Shown: in pieces, positions 27,846 to 36,478 of the stretch
Layout: each line of letters begins with the position of its first letter
Numbering within the stretch: the stretch's first letter is position 1
Assembly (NCBI RefSeq): GCF_000377505.1
Contig: NZ_KB898185.1
Location: forward strand, 186,001-250,000
DNA length: 64,000 nt
DNA from: Paenibacillus massiliensis 2301065 = DSM 16942
GTDB lineage: Bacteria; Bacillota; Bacilli; Paenibacillales; Paenibacillaceae
Direction: 5' to 3'
Position numbers and translations under genes: made by a program
Notes under the pieces: generated by a model
Seen by the model: only the letters and a program-made list of their open reading frames with translations
Told to the model about the DNA's origin: nothing
The model's database searches: none

Positions 27846-27866
27846 TGCTTGAATATTATGTTTGCA
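27846..27866 (-). repeat. attC-like site A, R''/L'' half only
   Basis: On the minus strand TGCAAAC, ATAA, TATTCAAG: the R'' box, spacer and L'' box of the cassette repeat, 31 nt after the stop of the GNAT gene at 27897. The centre and the L'/R' half are lost or too diverged to see. Confidence 0.55.
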
Positions 27867-27896
27867 GTCGTCAGTGCATCCTTGGCTCACCCAACG

Positions 27897-28322
27897 TCAA
27901 TTCTTGTTCAACGGCTTGGTCAGTATTATTTCCAGTGGTTCATTCTCAAGTAGTAAACATCCTGCATCCCTATATCCAAGCTTCCTATAAAAATGTTGAG
28001 CTCCTTCATTGGACTGTGTTGAGGTCATAACCATCTCAAATCCTTTTTGGCTCATCAACTCTTCCCAATACCGGACAACTTTCTTACCGATCCCTGCTCC
28101 CCTGTACTCCTCATCGAGCCATATCATATTCATGAATGGTGTATTGTCCCAAAAAAATCCGTATCTCATCCACCCTATTGCTTGATCACCGTCTCTAATG
28201 ATTAGAATTTCATTTTGTTTGATTTTGGTTCGTATAAGCGACTTATGTATATGCTTGTCTCTAAACAAAATAAACTCATAATCTGATTCCATCGCAAAAT
28301 CAATTCTCATCACAGTTCCCAT
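27897..28322 (-). CDS. GNAT family N-acetyltransferase
   Basis: 141 residues; the ATG at 28322 follows GGAGG with a suitable spacer. The acetyl-CoA loop is EEYRGAGIGKKVV and motif B reads HFYRKLGYRDAG, typical of GNAT enzymes that acetylate small amines or protein N-termini. It fills one cassette between the B and A sites. Substrate unknown. Confidence 0.85.
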   Translation of the reverse strand: MGTVMRIDFAMESDYEFILFRDKHIHKSLIRTKIKQNEILIIRDGDQAIGWMRYGFFWDNTPFMNMIWLDEEYRGAGIGKKVVRYWEELMSQKGFEMVMTSTQSNEGAQHFYRKLGYRDAGCLLLENEPLEIILTKPLNKN

Positions 28323-28385
28323 CGTAGATCCTCCACTTCCCCTTTTTTGGAATCTATTCTTGGATAACATTTAGGCACTGGCATC

Positions 28386-28410
28386 TGATAACGTTCCTGT
28401 GCTCACGAGT
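28386..28410 (-). repeat. attC-like site B, L'/R' half only
   Basis: On the minus strand CTCGTGAGCACAGGAAC then GTTATCA: L' box, spacer and R' box. The R''/L'' half is absent and the unknown gene at 28425 ends directly against it. The R' box lies 64 nt before the GNAT start. Confidence 0.7.
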
Positions 28411-28424
28411 CCCAAGCCTATCCT

Positions 28425-28790
28425 TTATCCTATGATATCACCCTTCCAGTTAACGATTTGTATTTCTTTATCTTCCAGTAGGCACCAATCAATGATTTCA
28501 CCGATTAACTTGGGAGTGATTATTTCATCATTCCATGTCGGTGCCAATACTCTCCTCCACCCTATGTAGTCTTTCTCCCAGCCTACAAATTCTTCCCCTA
28601 TAATCACAATGATGGGCGTTTTGTTCTTAATGCTATACTGTCCTACCTCGTAGGTGACTAGAAGCTTCTTATTCTCTGATACAATATGTAATTTGATGAT
28701 CCGTTCGTCATCAATATCCGGTTCAACATACCAATAGAATAATCTATTGGAGCGTATGATCTTGCGTTTGTATTTTTTTCTTATTCCCAT
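28425..28790 (-). CDS. Hypothetical protein, 121 aa
   Basis: Preceded by GAAGGAGAGG at a good distance. A basic N-terminus (KKYKRKIIRSNRLFYWYV) leads into a beta-rich domain (VIIGEEFVGWEKDYIGWRR). Family not recognised. Soluble. Lies 15 nt downstream of the histidine phosphatase gene in the same direction. Confidence 0.7.
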   Translation of the reverse strand: MGIRKKYKRKIIRSNRLFYWYVEPDIDDERIIKLHIVSENKKLLVTYEVGQYSIKNKTPIIVIIGEEFVGWEKDYIGWRRVLAPTWNDEIITPKLIGEIIDWCLLEDKEIQIVNWKGDIIG

Positions 28791-28805
28791 TGTTCACCTC
28801 TCCTT

Positions 28806-29330
28806 CTACTTCCTATATTCGATAATATGTGCATGTGGAATATCATCTATTTCATATTGAGTTCTAAAAGCCATTCCATGTCCCGCAATTATCACATAGT
28901 CATAGTTCAAATATTTATTAATGACCCCATCCATTCGTGCTTTCATCATTGGTTTAGATTCCCATAATCGGGTTTCGCCCACAGGATAAATTCCGTGATT
29001 TAAATCAAAATCAGTTCCGAGTTCTTTCAATTGTTCTACTGAATCATATTGGAATGTTAGATCGGGTTGCCATTCTCTTAAATCAAGCTCAACCTGAATC
29101 TCAAGATTCAATTCCTTTGATAAAATTGCAGCTGTTTGCATTGCCCTTGTATAGGGTGATGAAAGTATTAATTGAGCATTCTGAAGTCTTTCATCTTTGG
29201 AAGCCTTATGGACTTGCTGAACTCCACGTTGAGTTAAAGGGACTAGATCCCTGCCATGCCCCTTAAGTTTATACTTCTCATTAATCTCCCAATCTGGTTC
29301 ACCGTGACGAACAAGATAAAAGGTAGTCAT
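28806..29330 (-). CDS. Histidine phosphatase superfamily protein
   Basis: 174 residues; the ATG at 29330 follows AAGGATGAG and starts the protein right at MTTFYLVRHGEPDW, with the RHG phospho-His motif. Arg in LSSPYTRAMQTA and the second His in VIIAGHGMAF complete the active site. Members dephosphorylate sugar phosphates, nucleotides or cofactor precursors. Substrate unknown. A second, only distantly similar family member lies at 30876. Confidence 0.9.
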   Translation of the reverse strand: MTTFYLVRHGEPDWEINEKYKLKGHGRDLVPLTQRGVQQVHKASKDERLQNAQLILSSPYTRAMQTAAILSKELNLEIQVELDLREWQPDLTFQYDSVEQLKELGTDFDLNHGIYPVGETRLWESKPMMKARMDGVINKYLNYDYVIIAGHGMAFRTQYEIDDIPHAHIIEYRK

Positions 29331-29379
29331 AGTCTCATCCTTTTTTTTGAAGCCTCCTGATATCACCGACAAATACTTT

Positions 29380-29946
29380 CTATTTCATGTCTTCCCATTC
29401 TTCTCTCAAGACTCCCATCCGGATTGAATCATAATATTCATCGTTGTAGAATCGGCATTTCCGAAGTCTTCCTTCTAGCTTCATTCCTAGTTTCTCTGCC
29501 ACTTTCATCATTCTAAAATTTCCTGACCATGTCGTTAAGCCGACTCTTACTAAGGGTAATTTCCCGAATAAGTAATCAATCCATAATCTTAATGCGGTCG
29601 TTCCATATCCACCATTCCAATACTTAGGATCATAGATGACTATGCCTACCTCTAGCCAATTTGAAGGTTTATGTTCCCAATAATAATTTACCGTTCCTAT
29701 AATCGTTTCATTGACTTGAATTATCATTCTATCATTTGGTTCATCTGAAGCTTCATTGCCATTCTGTTCATAATGATTCTGAAATTCTTCAAATTCTATA
29801 TATTCGAATGGAAAATAAGGTGCGTTCCACTTCTTCCATTCCGGTTGCTCAGCATAAATGAAGTTGTACAGTATACATAAATCCTCAGGTTGTATTGGTC
29901 TCAATCTCACCTCACTATGTTCAAGTTTTAATTTGATAATTTCCAA
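29380..29946 (-). CDS. GNAT acetyltransferase, RimJ/RimL type
   Basis: 188 residues; TTG at 29946 is 8 nt from GAGG, while the GTG at 29955 overlaps it. The acetyl-CoA loop is YWNGGYGTTALRLW and the closing part MKVAEKLGMKLEGRLRKCR is typical of the RimJ/RimL subgroup that acetylates N-terminal residues or small amines. Start at TTG is inferred from spacing. Confidence 0.88.
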   Translation of the reverse strand: MEIIKLKLEHSEVRLRPIQPEDLCILYNFIYAEQPEWKKWNAPYFPFEYIEFEEFQNHYEQNGNEASDEPNDRMIIQVNETIIGTVNYYWEHKPSNWLEVGIVIYDPKYWNGGYGTTALRLWIDYLFGKLPLVRVGLTTWSGNFRMMKVAEKLGMKLEGRLRKCRFYNDEYYDSIRMGVLREEWEDMK

Positions 29947-30045
29947 ATTTATCACCTCGGTTAATTTTTGATTCCTCAGTTATATATGCGTCCTTACAAG
30001 CTCCCAATCTAATTAGAATGCTTTCAACTTATCTTCTACAGAGGT

Positions 30046-30146
30046 CTCAGATCATGTTGCTGTATCATCAACACCTCGCGTATACGGGGGTGTCTGGCCT
30101 ATCATGCTGCCCCAAAATTCTTCTGCCCAACTGAGCCGTTGTCAGA
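30046..30146 (-). repeat. attC-like site D, strongly decayed
   Basis: Plus-strand order resembles the intact sites: TCATGTTGCTGTATCATCA stands for the R'/L' side and is followed by a stem ACACC...GGTGT and TCTGGCCTAT. R and L boxes are no longer complementary. It lies directly after the GNAT gene at 30153. Identification rests on position and partial similarity. Confidence 0.35.
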
Positions 30147-30152
30147 CAGTAA

Positions 30153-30602
30153 TTATTCATTCCAGCTCTTTATAAAATTCATTTGGTCCTTCGTGAATAC
30201 ATACCCGCGATTTTCATAAAATCTGTGGGCACTTTTTCGACTTGGATGGGATAACAACTTTATTCCAGCATACCCATTGTCTTTCGCCCATTCTTCAAGA
30301 CGTTCTATTAACCTGCTACCAATCCCCAGTTTTCTGAAGTTTTCTTTTACGACAAATCCCAATATATTAATTAGTGATTCGGAAAATAGCAATTCATAAG
30401 GACTTCCATGAATATATCCTATTACCTCGCCGTCGTGTTCATATACAAAAATGATATCTTGCGTGCTGTTACAGATAATTTCAATTTTCTCTTTTACTCT
30501 CTCTTCGGAAAATAGCTCCAAATGAGGATTGAAGTCTTGATTCAGCAAATAAATATCATGATAATCATTCGTTTGAATTTCCCTGACTCTACTTGTTATC
30601 AT
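30153..30602 (-). CDS. GNAT family N-acetyltransferase
   Basis: 149 residues. The core reads LGFVVKENFRKLGIGSRLIE with the RxLGIG acetyl-CoA loop and SAHRFYENRGY as motif B. Single gene between two cassette repeats. AAGAGG lies upstream of the ATG at 30602. Substrate unknown. Confidence 0.88.
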   Translation of the reverse strand: MITSRVREIQTNDYHDIYLLNQDFNPHLELFSEERVKEKIEIICNSTQDIIFVYEHDGEVIGYIHGSPYELLFSESLINILGFVVKENFRKLGIGSRLIERLEEWAKDNGYAGIKLLSHPSRKSAHRFYENRGYVFTKDQMNFIKSWNE

Positions 30603-30701
30603 ATCTAGTTATGCCTCTTTTCTTGACATGAATTCATTTGACAACTGCTCACTATCTGCAAAGTTGCTATTTCAGATATTATTTATAATGGCATTGATAC
30701 C

Positions 30702-30845
30702 CGCTAGTGTCCTGGTATTCACGAAAAGCCCAAGCCTTAGATAACTCTGATCTTAGACTTGAGCGTTTGTTGACTGATCTTCTTCCATGATTATACATCT
30801 ATTGACCAAGTGACGATAGCCTTCTATGTAAATGTAAAGTTAGTC
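30702..30845 (-). repeat. attC-like site E, long form, partly decayed
   Basis: On the minus strand GACTAAC at the R'' end and CGTGAATA (L'), spacer CCAGGAC and ACTAGCG (decayed R'). The centre holds the long hairpin CAAG...CTTG with inner AGAT/ATCT, and a 21-nt stretch shared exactly with site I at 56150. It lies 31 nt after the phosphatase stop at 30876. Confidence 0.7.
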
Positions 30846-30875
30846 GATGGATTACCTTCTCGGATATGTTTCATG

Positions 30876-31454
30876 TTATTTGGTGTGTAAGTGAATAGTA
30901 CAATTGTATAGTGCACAATCCCATCTAACTTGCGATTTATTTAAAATGGTTACCGATGTATTGTCGAGATGAACCTCTGTATCCACATGAGGAATTAGTT
31001 TCTTCAAGGTCCGTCCGATTAGGGCTGCATGACTTATGATCAATACTTTTCTGTCGGGATGTCTTTCACAAATATCCATGATACATTTCATCCCTCTGGT
31101 GACGATCTCATCGTTTGGTTCTATGCCGAGATCTAGCTTGGACCAGCCGTAACCCCACTTATTAACTCTCTCTTGTTCAGTGGTTCCCTCAATCAGTCCA
31201 CCGTTCATTTCTCTTAATCGCGGGTCTGTTTTTACTTCAATGTTCTTAATTCTTCCTATCATTTGTGCTGTTTCGAGCGCTCGTGATAAGTCACTTGAAT
31301 AGATGTAATCCCACTCCTCGTTCCCCATCCTCTTAGCTAGCAATTCAGCTTGTCTTCGTCCCTCATCATTTAAAGGTATATCCGTGTGTCCCTGTGCTCT
31401 GTATTCATAGTTCCAATCGGTTACGCCATGTCTTACAAATCCGATCAATGTCAT
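30876..31454 (-). CDS. Histidine phosphatase superfamily protein (phosphoglycerate mutase-like)
   Basis: 192 residues; the ATG at 31454 follows GAAGGAGG. It begins MTLIGFVRHGVTDW with the RHG motif, continues GHTDIPLNDEGRRQA and SSDLSRALETAQ, and ends with the second His in VLIISHAALI. This is the cobC/GpmB-like branch. In a cassette bounded by sites D0 and E. Substrate unknown. Confidence 0.9.
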   Translation of the reverse strand: MTLIGFVRHGVTDWNYEYRAQGHTDIPLNDEGRRQAELLAKRMGNEEWDYIYSSDLSRALETAQMIGRIKNIEVKTDPRLREMNGGLIEGTTEQERVNKWGYGWSKLDLGIEPNDEIVTRGMKCIMDICERHPDRKVLIISHAALIGRTLKKLIPHVDTEVHLDNTSVTILNKSQVRWDCALYNCTIHLHTK

Positions 31455-31506
31455 ACTCTCTCCTCCTTCATTCACTTTATATTTATTAGGATGCTCTCGG
31501 TCTTTT

Positions 31507-31626
31507 GTCTAATGCTATTGTATTCACCAAGTCCATCTTTGGCAAAAAAAGTATGATGAAGCGCTTGCAATACATCAACCTCCACCAGACCAAGGACACC
31601 CGAGGAGTCCCGGCTTATTGGCAGCA
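31507..31626 (-). repeat. attC-like site D0, decayed
   Basis: Plus strand GTCTAATGCTATTGTATTCAC matches the R'/L' side of intact sites with a few changes. Towards 31626 only CCAAGGAC...GTCCCGG resembles the rest. The R' side lies 53 nt before the phosphatase start, as in intact cassettes. Confidence 0.5.
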
Positions 31627-31958
31627 TTATTGAACCAGCTTACTAAGTTCTTCCCGAATCTCAAAATCCAGACCCTTTTTCCTCAACAAGTCTCTTATTA
31701 AATGTTTATCCACAATGTCTCTATATGCCTGTAGGTAATTTAAGATTAAATTGGATTTTTCTACTCTTCCCATCAAATGATAGGCTACATACCAGATTTC
31801 AGGACTGGATACCTTTATTCCACTCCATGATCTATTCACAACATGAGATACAGGTAGCTGAATGGATAATATAACATCCCACTTCCACCTAGTGAATACG
31901 CTAACTCATTCTCTTCGAATCTTCTTATAATTGGCAAAATTTCTTGATGATCTAACAT
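31627..31958 (-). pseudogene. Nucleotidyltransferase-like gene with internal deletion
   Basis: From the ATG at 31958, which follows GGAGGG, a 40-residue frame reads MLDHQEILPIIRRFEENE then LGGSGML and stops after YLYLML. A second frame follows down to 31627 (IWYVAYHLMGRVEKSNLI, IRDLLRKKGLDFEI). The first part looks like the start of an AadA/LinB-like nucleotidyltransferase (glycine-serine loop) and the second like the C-terminus of the same protein; the middle with the catalytic Asp pair is missing. I call it a decayed cassette gene. Confidence 0.6.
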
Positions 31959-32005
31959 TGCTCACCCTCCTATATATGCCACAATCACTTAAAACTTTCC
32001 TTTCC

Positions 32006-32436
32006 TTAGAGCCATTTCAAAAATGTTGTATGGGTGAGCTCAATGTTATTGTTCTTTGCCCATTTTATAAAGTTGTCTATTTCGGCATTGGTATTACAAA
32101 ACTCAAAACACAGTGCTACAGGGACAATTCTATTCTTCTTTGGTTTGATTCCGATTAAGCAATCGCTTTGAATATAGATCCGCCTTATATCGTTAGCTGC
32201 TATTTGATTATGATTAATAATCAATACTTCACTATGGAGAAATAACAGTCTGGGTTTAAGAAATCTCCTTGCAGCAGCTATGATATTAACAAGCAGACAA
32301 ATCATAATAATTGTTAAAAAAGAAATTTATAGGCCCTGTTAGTAGCTGTATACACATTGAACATGCATAATACAGCCAGAATTGACATGCTAATTATTAA
32401 CTTCATATTTAGAGGATATCTTATATAAGCTTTCAT
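32006..32436 (-). pseudogene. Small membrane protein gene with single-base frameshift
   Basis: The ATG at 32436 follows AGGAG and starts MKAYIRYPLNMKLIISMS, a membrane segment, but the frame stops after NRAYKFLF. Adding one T to the six-T run (plus strand A run 32316-32321) joins it to the frame LTIIMICLLVNIIAAARRF and then a soluble domain ending NNNIELTHTTFLKWL. The whole would be about 143 residues: two membrane spans plus a PH-like domain. The homopolymer position means a sequencing error is possible. Confidence 0.6.
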
Positions 32437-32476
32437 GGATAGAAGCTCCTGTTTGGATATTGTAAATGATTGCATA

Positions 32477-33007
32477 TCACACTTTATAATCACTCTCTAA
32501 CATGGAAAATAAATAGGAATCATGAAACTTCCCTTTAGCCCATATATGTTCTCTTAAATGGCCTTCTTTTTTCATTCCAATTTTAGTTAACACCTTCGCT
32601 GAACCAATATTACCAGGACGACATGTTGCATACACTCTATGCACTTTGAATTTTTCAAATGCTAATCGTAACAACGCTTCTGACGCTTCACTTGCGTATC
32701 CATTTCCCCAGTATTCTGGATGAAAGCAATAACCGATTTCAGCGTTTAACTCCTTAATATACATTCCACATCCACCTATGAATTGATTGGTATCTTTCAG
32801 TATTACGGCGAATTCAAAATCGGTTCGGTCATTTGTTCGTTGCTTTTCAAGTTGCTGGTTCACATATGATTTTGTTTCGGCTTCATTGTTTGGTCCCCAA
32901 AGCATAAATTCAGTTACTTCAGGATTAGACGCATATGAATGCACATCTCTCCAATCCTCGATGACGAGGTCACGAATGATTAATCTAGATGTTTCAATAG
33001 CCATCAT
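32477..33007 (-). CDS. GNAT acetyltransferase, RimJ/RimL type
   Basis: 176 residues. GGGAGG precedes ATGATG at 33007. The strand CFHPEYWGNGYASEASEALL gives the acetyl-CoA loop, and SAKVLTKIGMKKEGHLREH the closing helix. Complete. It is the last gene of the first AT-rich run; 30 nt upstream the sequence turns into the IS30 remnant. Confidence 0.9.
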   Translation of the reverse strand: MMAIETSRLIIRDLVIEDWRDVHSYASNPEVTEFMLWGPNNEAETKSYVNQQLEKQRTNDRTDFEFAVILKDTNQFIGGCGMYIKELNAEIGYCFHPEYWGNGYASEASEALLRLAFEKFKVHRVYATCRPGNIGSAKVLTKIGMKKEGHLREHIWAKGKFHDSYLFSMLESDYKV

Positions 33008-33037
33008 AGATCCTCCCTAGAGTTTATTTTTTACATT

Positions 33038-33290
33038 TGACGGATGGCCAAGCTAATTGCGACAGTTCCTCAGAAAAGGATTCGCGAGAGGTTCTCCAGC
33101 CAAAGGCGATCTCCATGGGCAAGGACGATCCGGCATAGAATCGCTATGGCGCAGGCATGTATTGCGCTCGATGAAAGTGGTCACGCAGCCCCTGCCTTTC
33201 CCGAGACGACCGCATCGCGCTCCCAATAACCGAAGGCTTCACGGGAACAAACCTCTTCCGGACGCTGAGAAATAGCCTTGCCCACGGCTA
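33038..33290 (-). mobile_element. Remnant of an IS30-family element
   Basis: The end TGACGGAT and about 250 bp of transposase sequence match the intact element at 58680-59763 in the same orientation (for example TTCCTC.GAAAAGGATTCG and GCTCCCAAT..CCGAAGG), with a deletion of roughly 270 bp after TTCTCCAGCC and loss of the transposase N-terminal half. Stop codons and indels make it non-functional. Confidence 0.85.
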
Positions 33291-33365
33291 ACTTGCATTA
33301 CATCCAACATATATTGCTTCGATACATAAATTATTCAGCTGCACTTTATTGAAATTTCCTTGCGA

Positions 33366-34244
33366 TCAGCTCGCCTTGGCGAGCTTTGTGCCGCGAACCG
33401 ATGCGGCAGCGTATATTACAAGCGCTGTCCAAATGAGTGCAAAGCCGATGAGCAGGACAGACGAAACCGATTCCTTGAACACAAATACGCTCAGTAACAG
33501 CATGATCGTCGGCCCGATGTATTGTACGAAGCCGAGCGTGGATAACGGCATGCGAGCGGCCGCTCGTGCAAAGAAGAGCAGCGGCAGCGCAGTTACTACG
33601 CCAGAAAGGAGTAATTCGATGAACATGGACGGAGGTAGCGTCCATGCCGTCGCCTTTCCTGCGGAGGCCAAATAGACCCAGTACCCGAGCGCAACAGGCA
33701 GAACTACAGCTGTCTCCGACAGCAAGCCTACAGAAGCGTCTTGAACAATTTTCTTTTTCGCGAGGCCGTACAAGCCAAATGACGCAGCCAGTGTAATCGC
33801 GACCCACGGGAACCGCCCGTAGTCAATTGCGATAATGAGCACCGCGGCGCCAGCGACGGCAATCGCGAGCCATTGACCACGATTGGGCTTCTCACGAAGG
33901 AAGACGACCGCTAGCAACACATTCAGCAACGGGTTCAGATAATAGCCAAGGCTTGTCTCAACGACGTGGTTGTTATTGACAGCCCAGATGAAGATGAGCC
34001 AATTAGCAGCGATCAGCAGTCCGCTGGCGGCGAGGGATAGCAGGAGCGAGCGACTCGTCACAATTCGCTTCATGTCACTCCAGCGGCGCTGAATGGCGAC
34101 GAGAACACCCATGAAGACAAATGACCAGACAACCCGATGTGATAGAATCTCGCCTGCTGGCACCTCATTAAACAACTTCCAGTAAAGCGGGAGAACCCCC
34201 CACATGATATAAGCGATAATAGCGTTAACTAACCCGTTATTCAT
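33366..34244 (-). CDS. rarD: EamA-family transporter RarD
   Basis: 292 residues, ten membrane spans, first repeat beginning YIMWGVLPLYWKLFNEVPAG and LSHRVVWSF, typical of the RarD branch of the drug/metabolite transporter superfamily. Further marks are NHVVETSLGYYLNPL and LREKPNRGQW. RarD exports unknown metabolites and is named for chloramphenicol sensitivity. The ATG at 34244 is preferred to the TTG at 34250 because AAGGA would be too close to the latter. Confidence 0.92.
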   Translation of the reverse strand: MNNGLVNAIIAYIMWGVLPLYWKLFNEVPAGEILSHRVVWSFVFMGVLVAIQRRWSDMKRIVTSRSLLLSLAASGLLIAANWLIFIWAVNNNHVVETSLGYYLNPLLNVLLAVVFLREKPNRGQWLAIAVAGAAVLIIAIDYGRFPWVAITLAASFGLYGLAKKKIVQDASVGLLSETAVVLPVALGYWVYLASAGKATAWTLPPSMFIELLLSGVVTALPLLFFARAAARMPLSTLGFVQYIGPTIMLLLSVFVFKESVSSVLLIGFALIWTALVIYAAASVRGTKLAKAS

Positions 34245-34432
34245 AATCAAATTCCTTCTTCCCGTTCCGATGTCTGAACGTATTATGCGTTGTGCATATA
34301 CTCTTTTACATTACCATATAAGTTCCAGATTAGGACTTGCTCCTCGTAAAATTTAATAAATTGTGGTCTTTCTTGCTTCAAAAGCATAGATCATTCATCC
34401 AGTTCTTTATTCCTACACCAATGAATCTGGCC

Positions 34433-36478
34433 TTACAATGAACCGACTCTACGGCCGTTTCGATACAGCAGATAAAGCAAATATGGCGCCCCAATAAGCG
34501 ACACCATCAATCCTGATGGGACTTCTTTCGGCACAGCAACCAAACGTCCCACAACATCGGCTGTTGCCAGCAGCAAGGCGCCGATGAGCATAGAGAGCCC
34601 CATCGTTCTACGATGAGCCGTTCCTGTAAACAGTCTTGCCGCATGCGGAGCCAGCAATCCGATAAATCCAACGGTGCCTACGGTGGCTACAACGATCGCC
34701 GCCAATGATAGTCCCAGGCTTGCCGTCAGCAGTCGATCCCACTTGATGCGCTGTCCGACTCCTGTCGCAACCTCGTCGGTAAAGGACAATAATTCCACGC
34801 GCTTTCCCAACCACCAGGCGATTGGGACGACAAGAACAAAAACGATGACTAATGGAAGCGTATCTGTCCATCCTCGTGCATACGTACTGCCCGCAAGCCA
34901 GATGAGAGCAGCCGTAAAGCTTGTCGTCCGCAGCACCAGGATTTGAATGACGGCTGTACTTACTGCGGATATGCTGATCCCCGCCAGAAGCAACGTTCCG
35001 GGTTCTAGACCGCTGCGCCAGGCGGCTGCAAAAATAATGATGGAGATCATAACCGCGCCAGCAAATGCGCATAACCCCATCAGCCATCCCGGCGCATAAG
35101 GCCATATAACCAACAGGGCCAATACCCCCGCGCCTGCGCCGGATGTAACCCCCATGACTGATGGATCGGCCATCGGATTGCGCACGGCACTCTGAATCAA
35201 TAAGCCGGCTACCGCCAGCGCCGCACCGCCAAGCCAGGCGGCAGCCATACGCGGCAAACGCAATTGCCACACCAGATAATGATGAGATGGTTCCCCATGG
35301 CCTAATAAGGTCTGGATTAACTGCTCCATGGTCAGCATGGAATGTCCTGAATGCAAGCAACCATATAGGGTAACGCCGAACAGAGCCAAGCCCAGCAGAA
35401 GATAGGCCGTGAACATTCGCCTTTTGTTAGCTCTGAAGCTGGAGACCGAAGACGAGGGCATCCCGCCGAATCCACCAATTCCTTGACGCTTCTTGTGCGT
35501 GCGCAGCACGAATACGACCAACCAACCGCCGCCAAGCAATGCCGTCACAGCCCCAACAGGAAGCGTGCCGTAAGTCGCTTGAAACATAGAGGTCAGCAAA
35601 TCGGCAACGAGCAAAAGCCCAGCTCCCAGCATCGCGCTTGCAGGAATCAACAAACGGTGTTGCCGAATGCCGGTCAGTCGAATGATATGCGGTGCGAGCA
35701 GACCGATATACCCAATGGGACCAGCGAGGCTTACACTGAGCGCGGCAAGTGTAATGGCGATTCCAGACATCGCCACCTTCGTCCACACCATCCGCTGTCC
35801 CAGGGAAGTTGCTGACTCCTCACCAAGCGTCAGTAGATCAAGGGATTTGCCAGAAAGAAAAACAATCGTCAGCCCGATAGCCATCCAGTGCCATGTGAGC
35901 TGAAGGCCGTGCCAATTGTTCTGCATCAAGGAACCCGAACCCCAGACGAACAGGTGGCTAGCATCTTCCAGATACAAAATTTGCATCATACTCGTTAGCG
36001 AAGACAGCAACAAGGTTACAATTAAGCCTGACAGCACCAGACGAATCGGCGGAGCTCGATGACCCCCGGCCAGCACATAAGCCATGCCAGCCGCCAGAAT
36101 ACCGCCAGCAAGTGCAAAGACAAATGAAAACTGGTGAAGCAGAAAGGGACTCCATACCGTTCCTGCAACGACTGCCAAGTATGCTCCCGCATTAATGCCG
36201 AGCGTGCTCGCAGATGCGAGCGGATTGCGCAGCACGGTCTGCAGCAGCACACCGCTGGTCGCCAATGCAGCTCCACAGAGTATGCCCGCAACTGCCCGCG
36301 GCAAACGCAGTCCCCATATAGCCTGATCAACGCTCGACCCTTGCGCATACAGAAGAGAATGCACCATATCAGATACGCTGATATCTACTTGTCCCTGCAT
36401 GAGATGAAGCAACAAGAGCAGCACCAGAAGCAGAGCGCTTCCTCCTATTACGCTGACCGCCTTCCCATTCATTTTCAT
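34433..36478 (-). CDS. Iron-siderophore ABC transporter permease, fused two-domain (FhuB-type)
   Basis: 681 residues made of two FecCD permease units, about 1-335 and 355-681, each with RLPRAVAGILCGAALA or RLPRMAAAWLGGAALA, RNPLASAS/RNPMADPS and GLLAPHIIRL/GLLAPHAARL. Together about 18-20 membrane spans, so a single chain replaces the usual heterodimer, as in FhuB. The ATG overlaps the stop of the binding-protein gene in ATGA. No ATPase gene is in the operon, so an orphan ATPase elsewhere must serve it. Confidence 0.93.
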   Translation of the reverse strand: MKMNGKAVSVIGGSALLLVLLLLLHLMQGQVDISVSDMVHSLLYAQGSSVDQAIWGLRLPRAVAGILCGAALATSGVLLQTVLRNPLASASTLGINAGAYLAVVAGTVWSPFLLHQFSFVFALAGGILAAGMAYVLAGGHRAPPIRLVLSGLIVTLLLSSLTSMMQILYLEDASHLFVWGSGSLMQNNWHGLQLTWHWMAIGLTIVFLSGKSLDLLTLGEESATSLGQRMVWTKVAMSGIAITLAALSVSLAGPIGYIGLLAPHIIRLTGIRQHRLLIPASAMLGAGLLLVADLLTSMFQATYGTLPVGAVTALLGGGWLVVFVLRTHKKRQGIGGFGGMPSSSVSSFRANKRRMFTAYLLLGLALFGVTLYGCLHSGHSMLTMEQLIQTLLGHGEPSHHYLVWQLRLPRMAAAWLGGAALAVAGLLIQSAVRNPMADPSVMGVTSGAGAGVLALLVIWPYAPGWLMGLCAFAGAVMISIIIFAAAWRSGLEPGTLLLAGISISAVSTAVIQILVLRTTSFTAALIWLAGSTYARGWTDTLPLVIVFVLVVPIAWWLGKRVELLSFTDEVATGVGQRIKWDRLLTASLGLSLAAIVVATVGTVGFIGLLAPHAARLFTGTAHRRTMGLSMLIGALLLATADVVGRLVAVPKEVPSGLMVSLIGAPYLLYLLYRNGRRVGSL

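Noticed and set aside
34608..35360. 250-codon frame within the siderophore permease gene
   Set aside because: Out-of-frame shadow rich in Arg, Cys and Ser; the real protein has full FecCD motifs.
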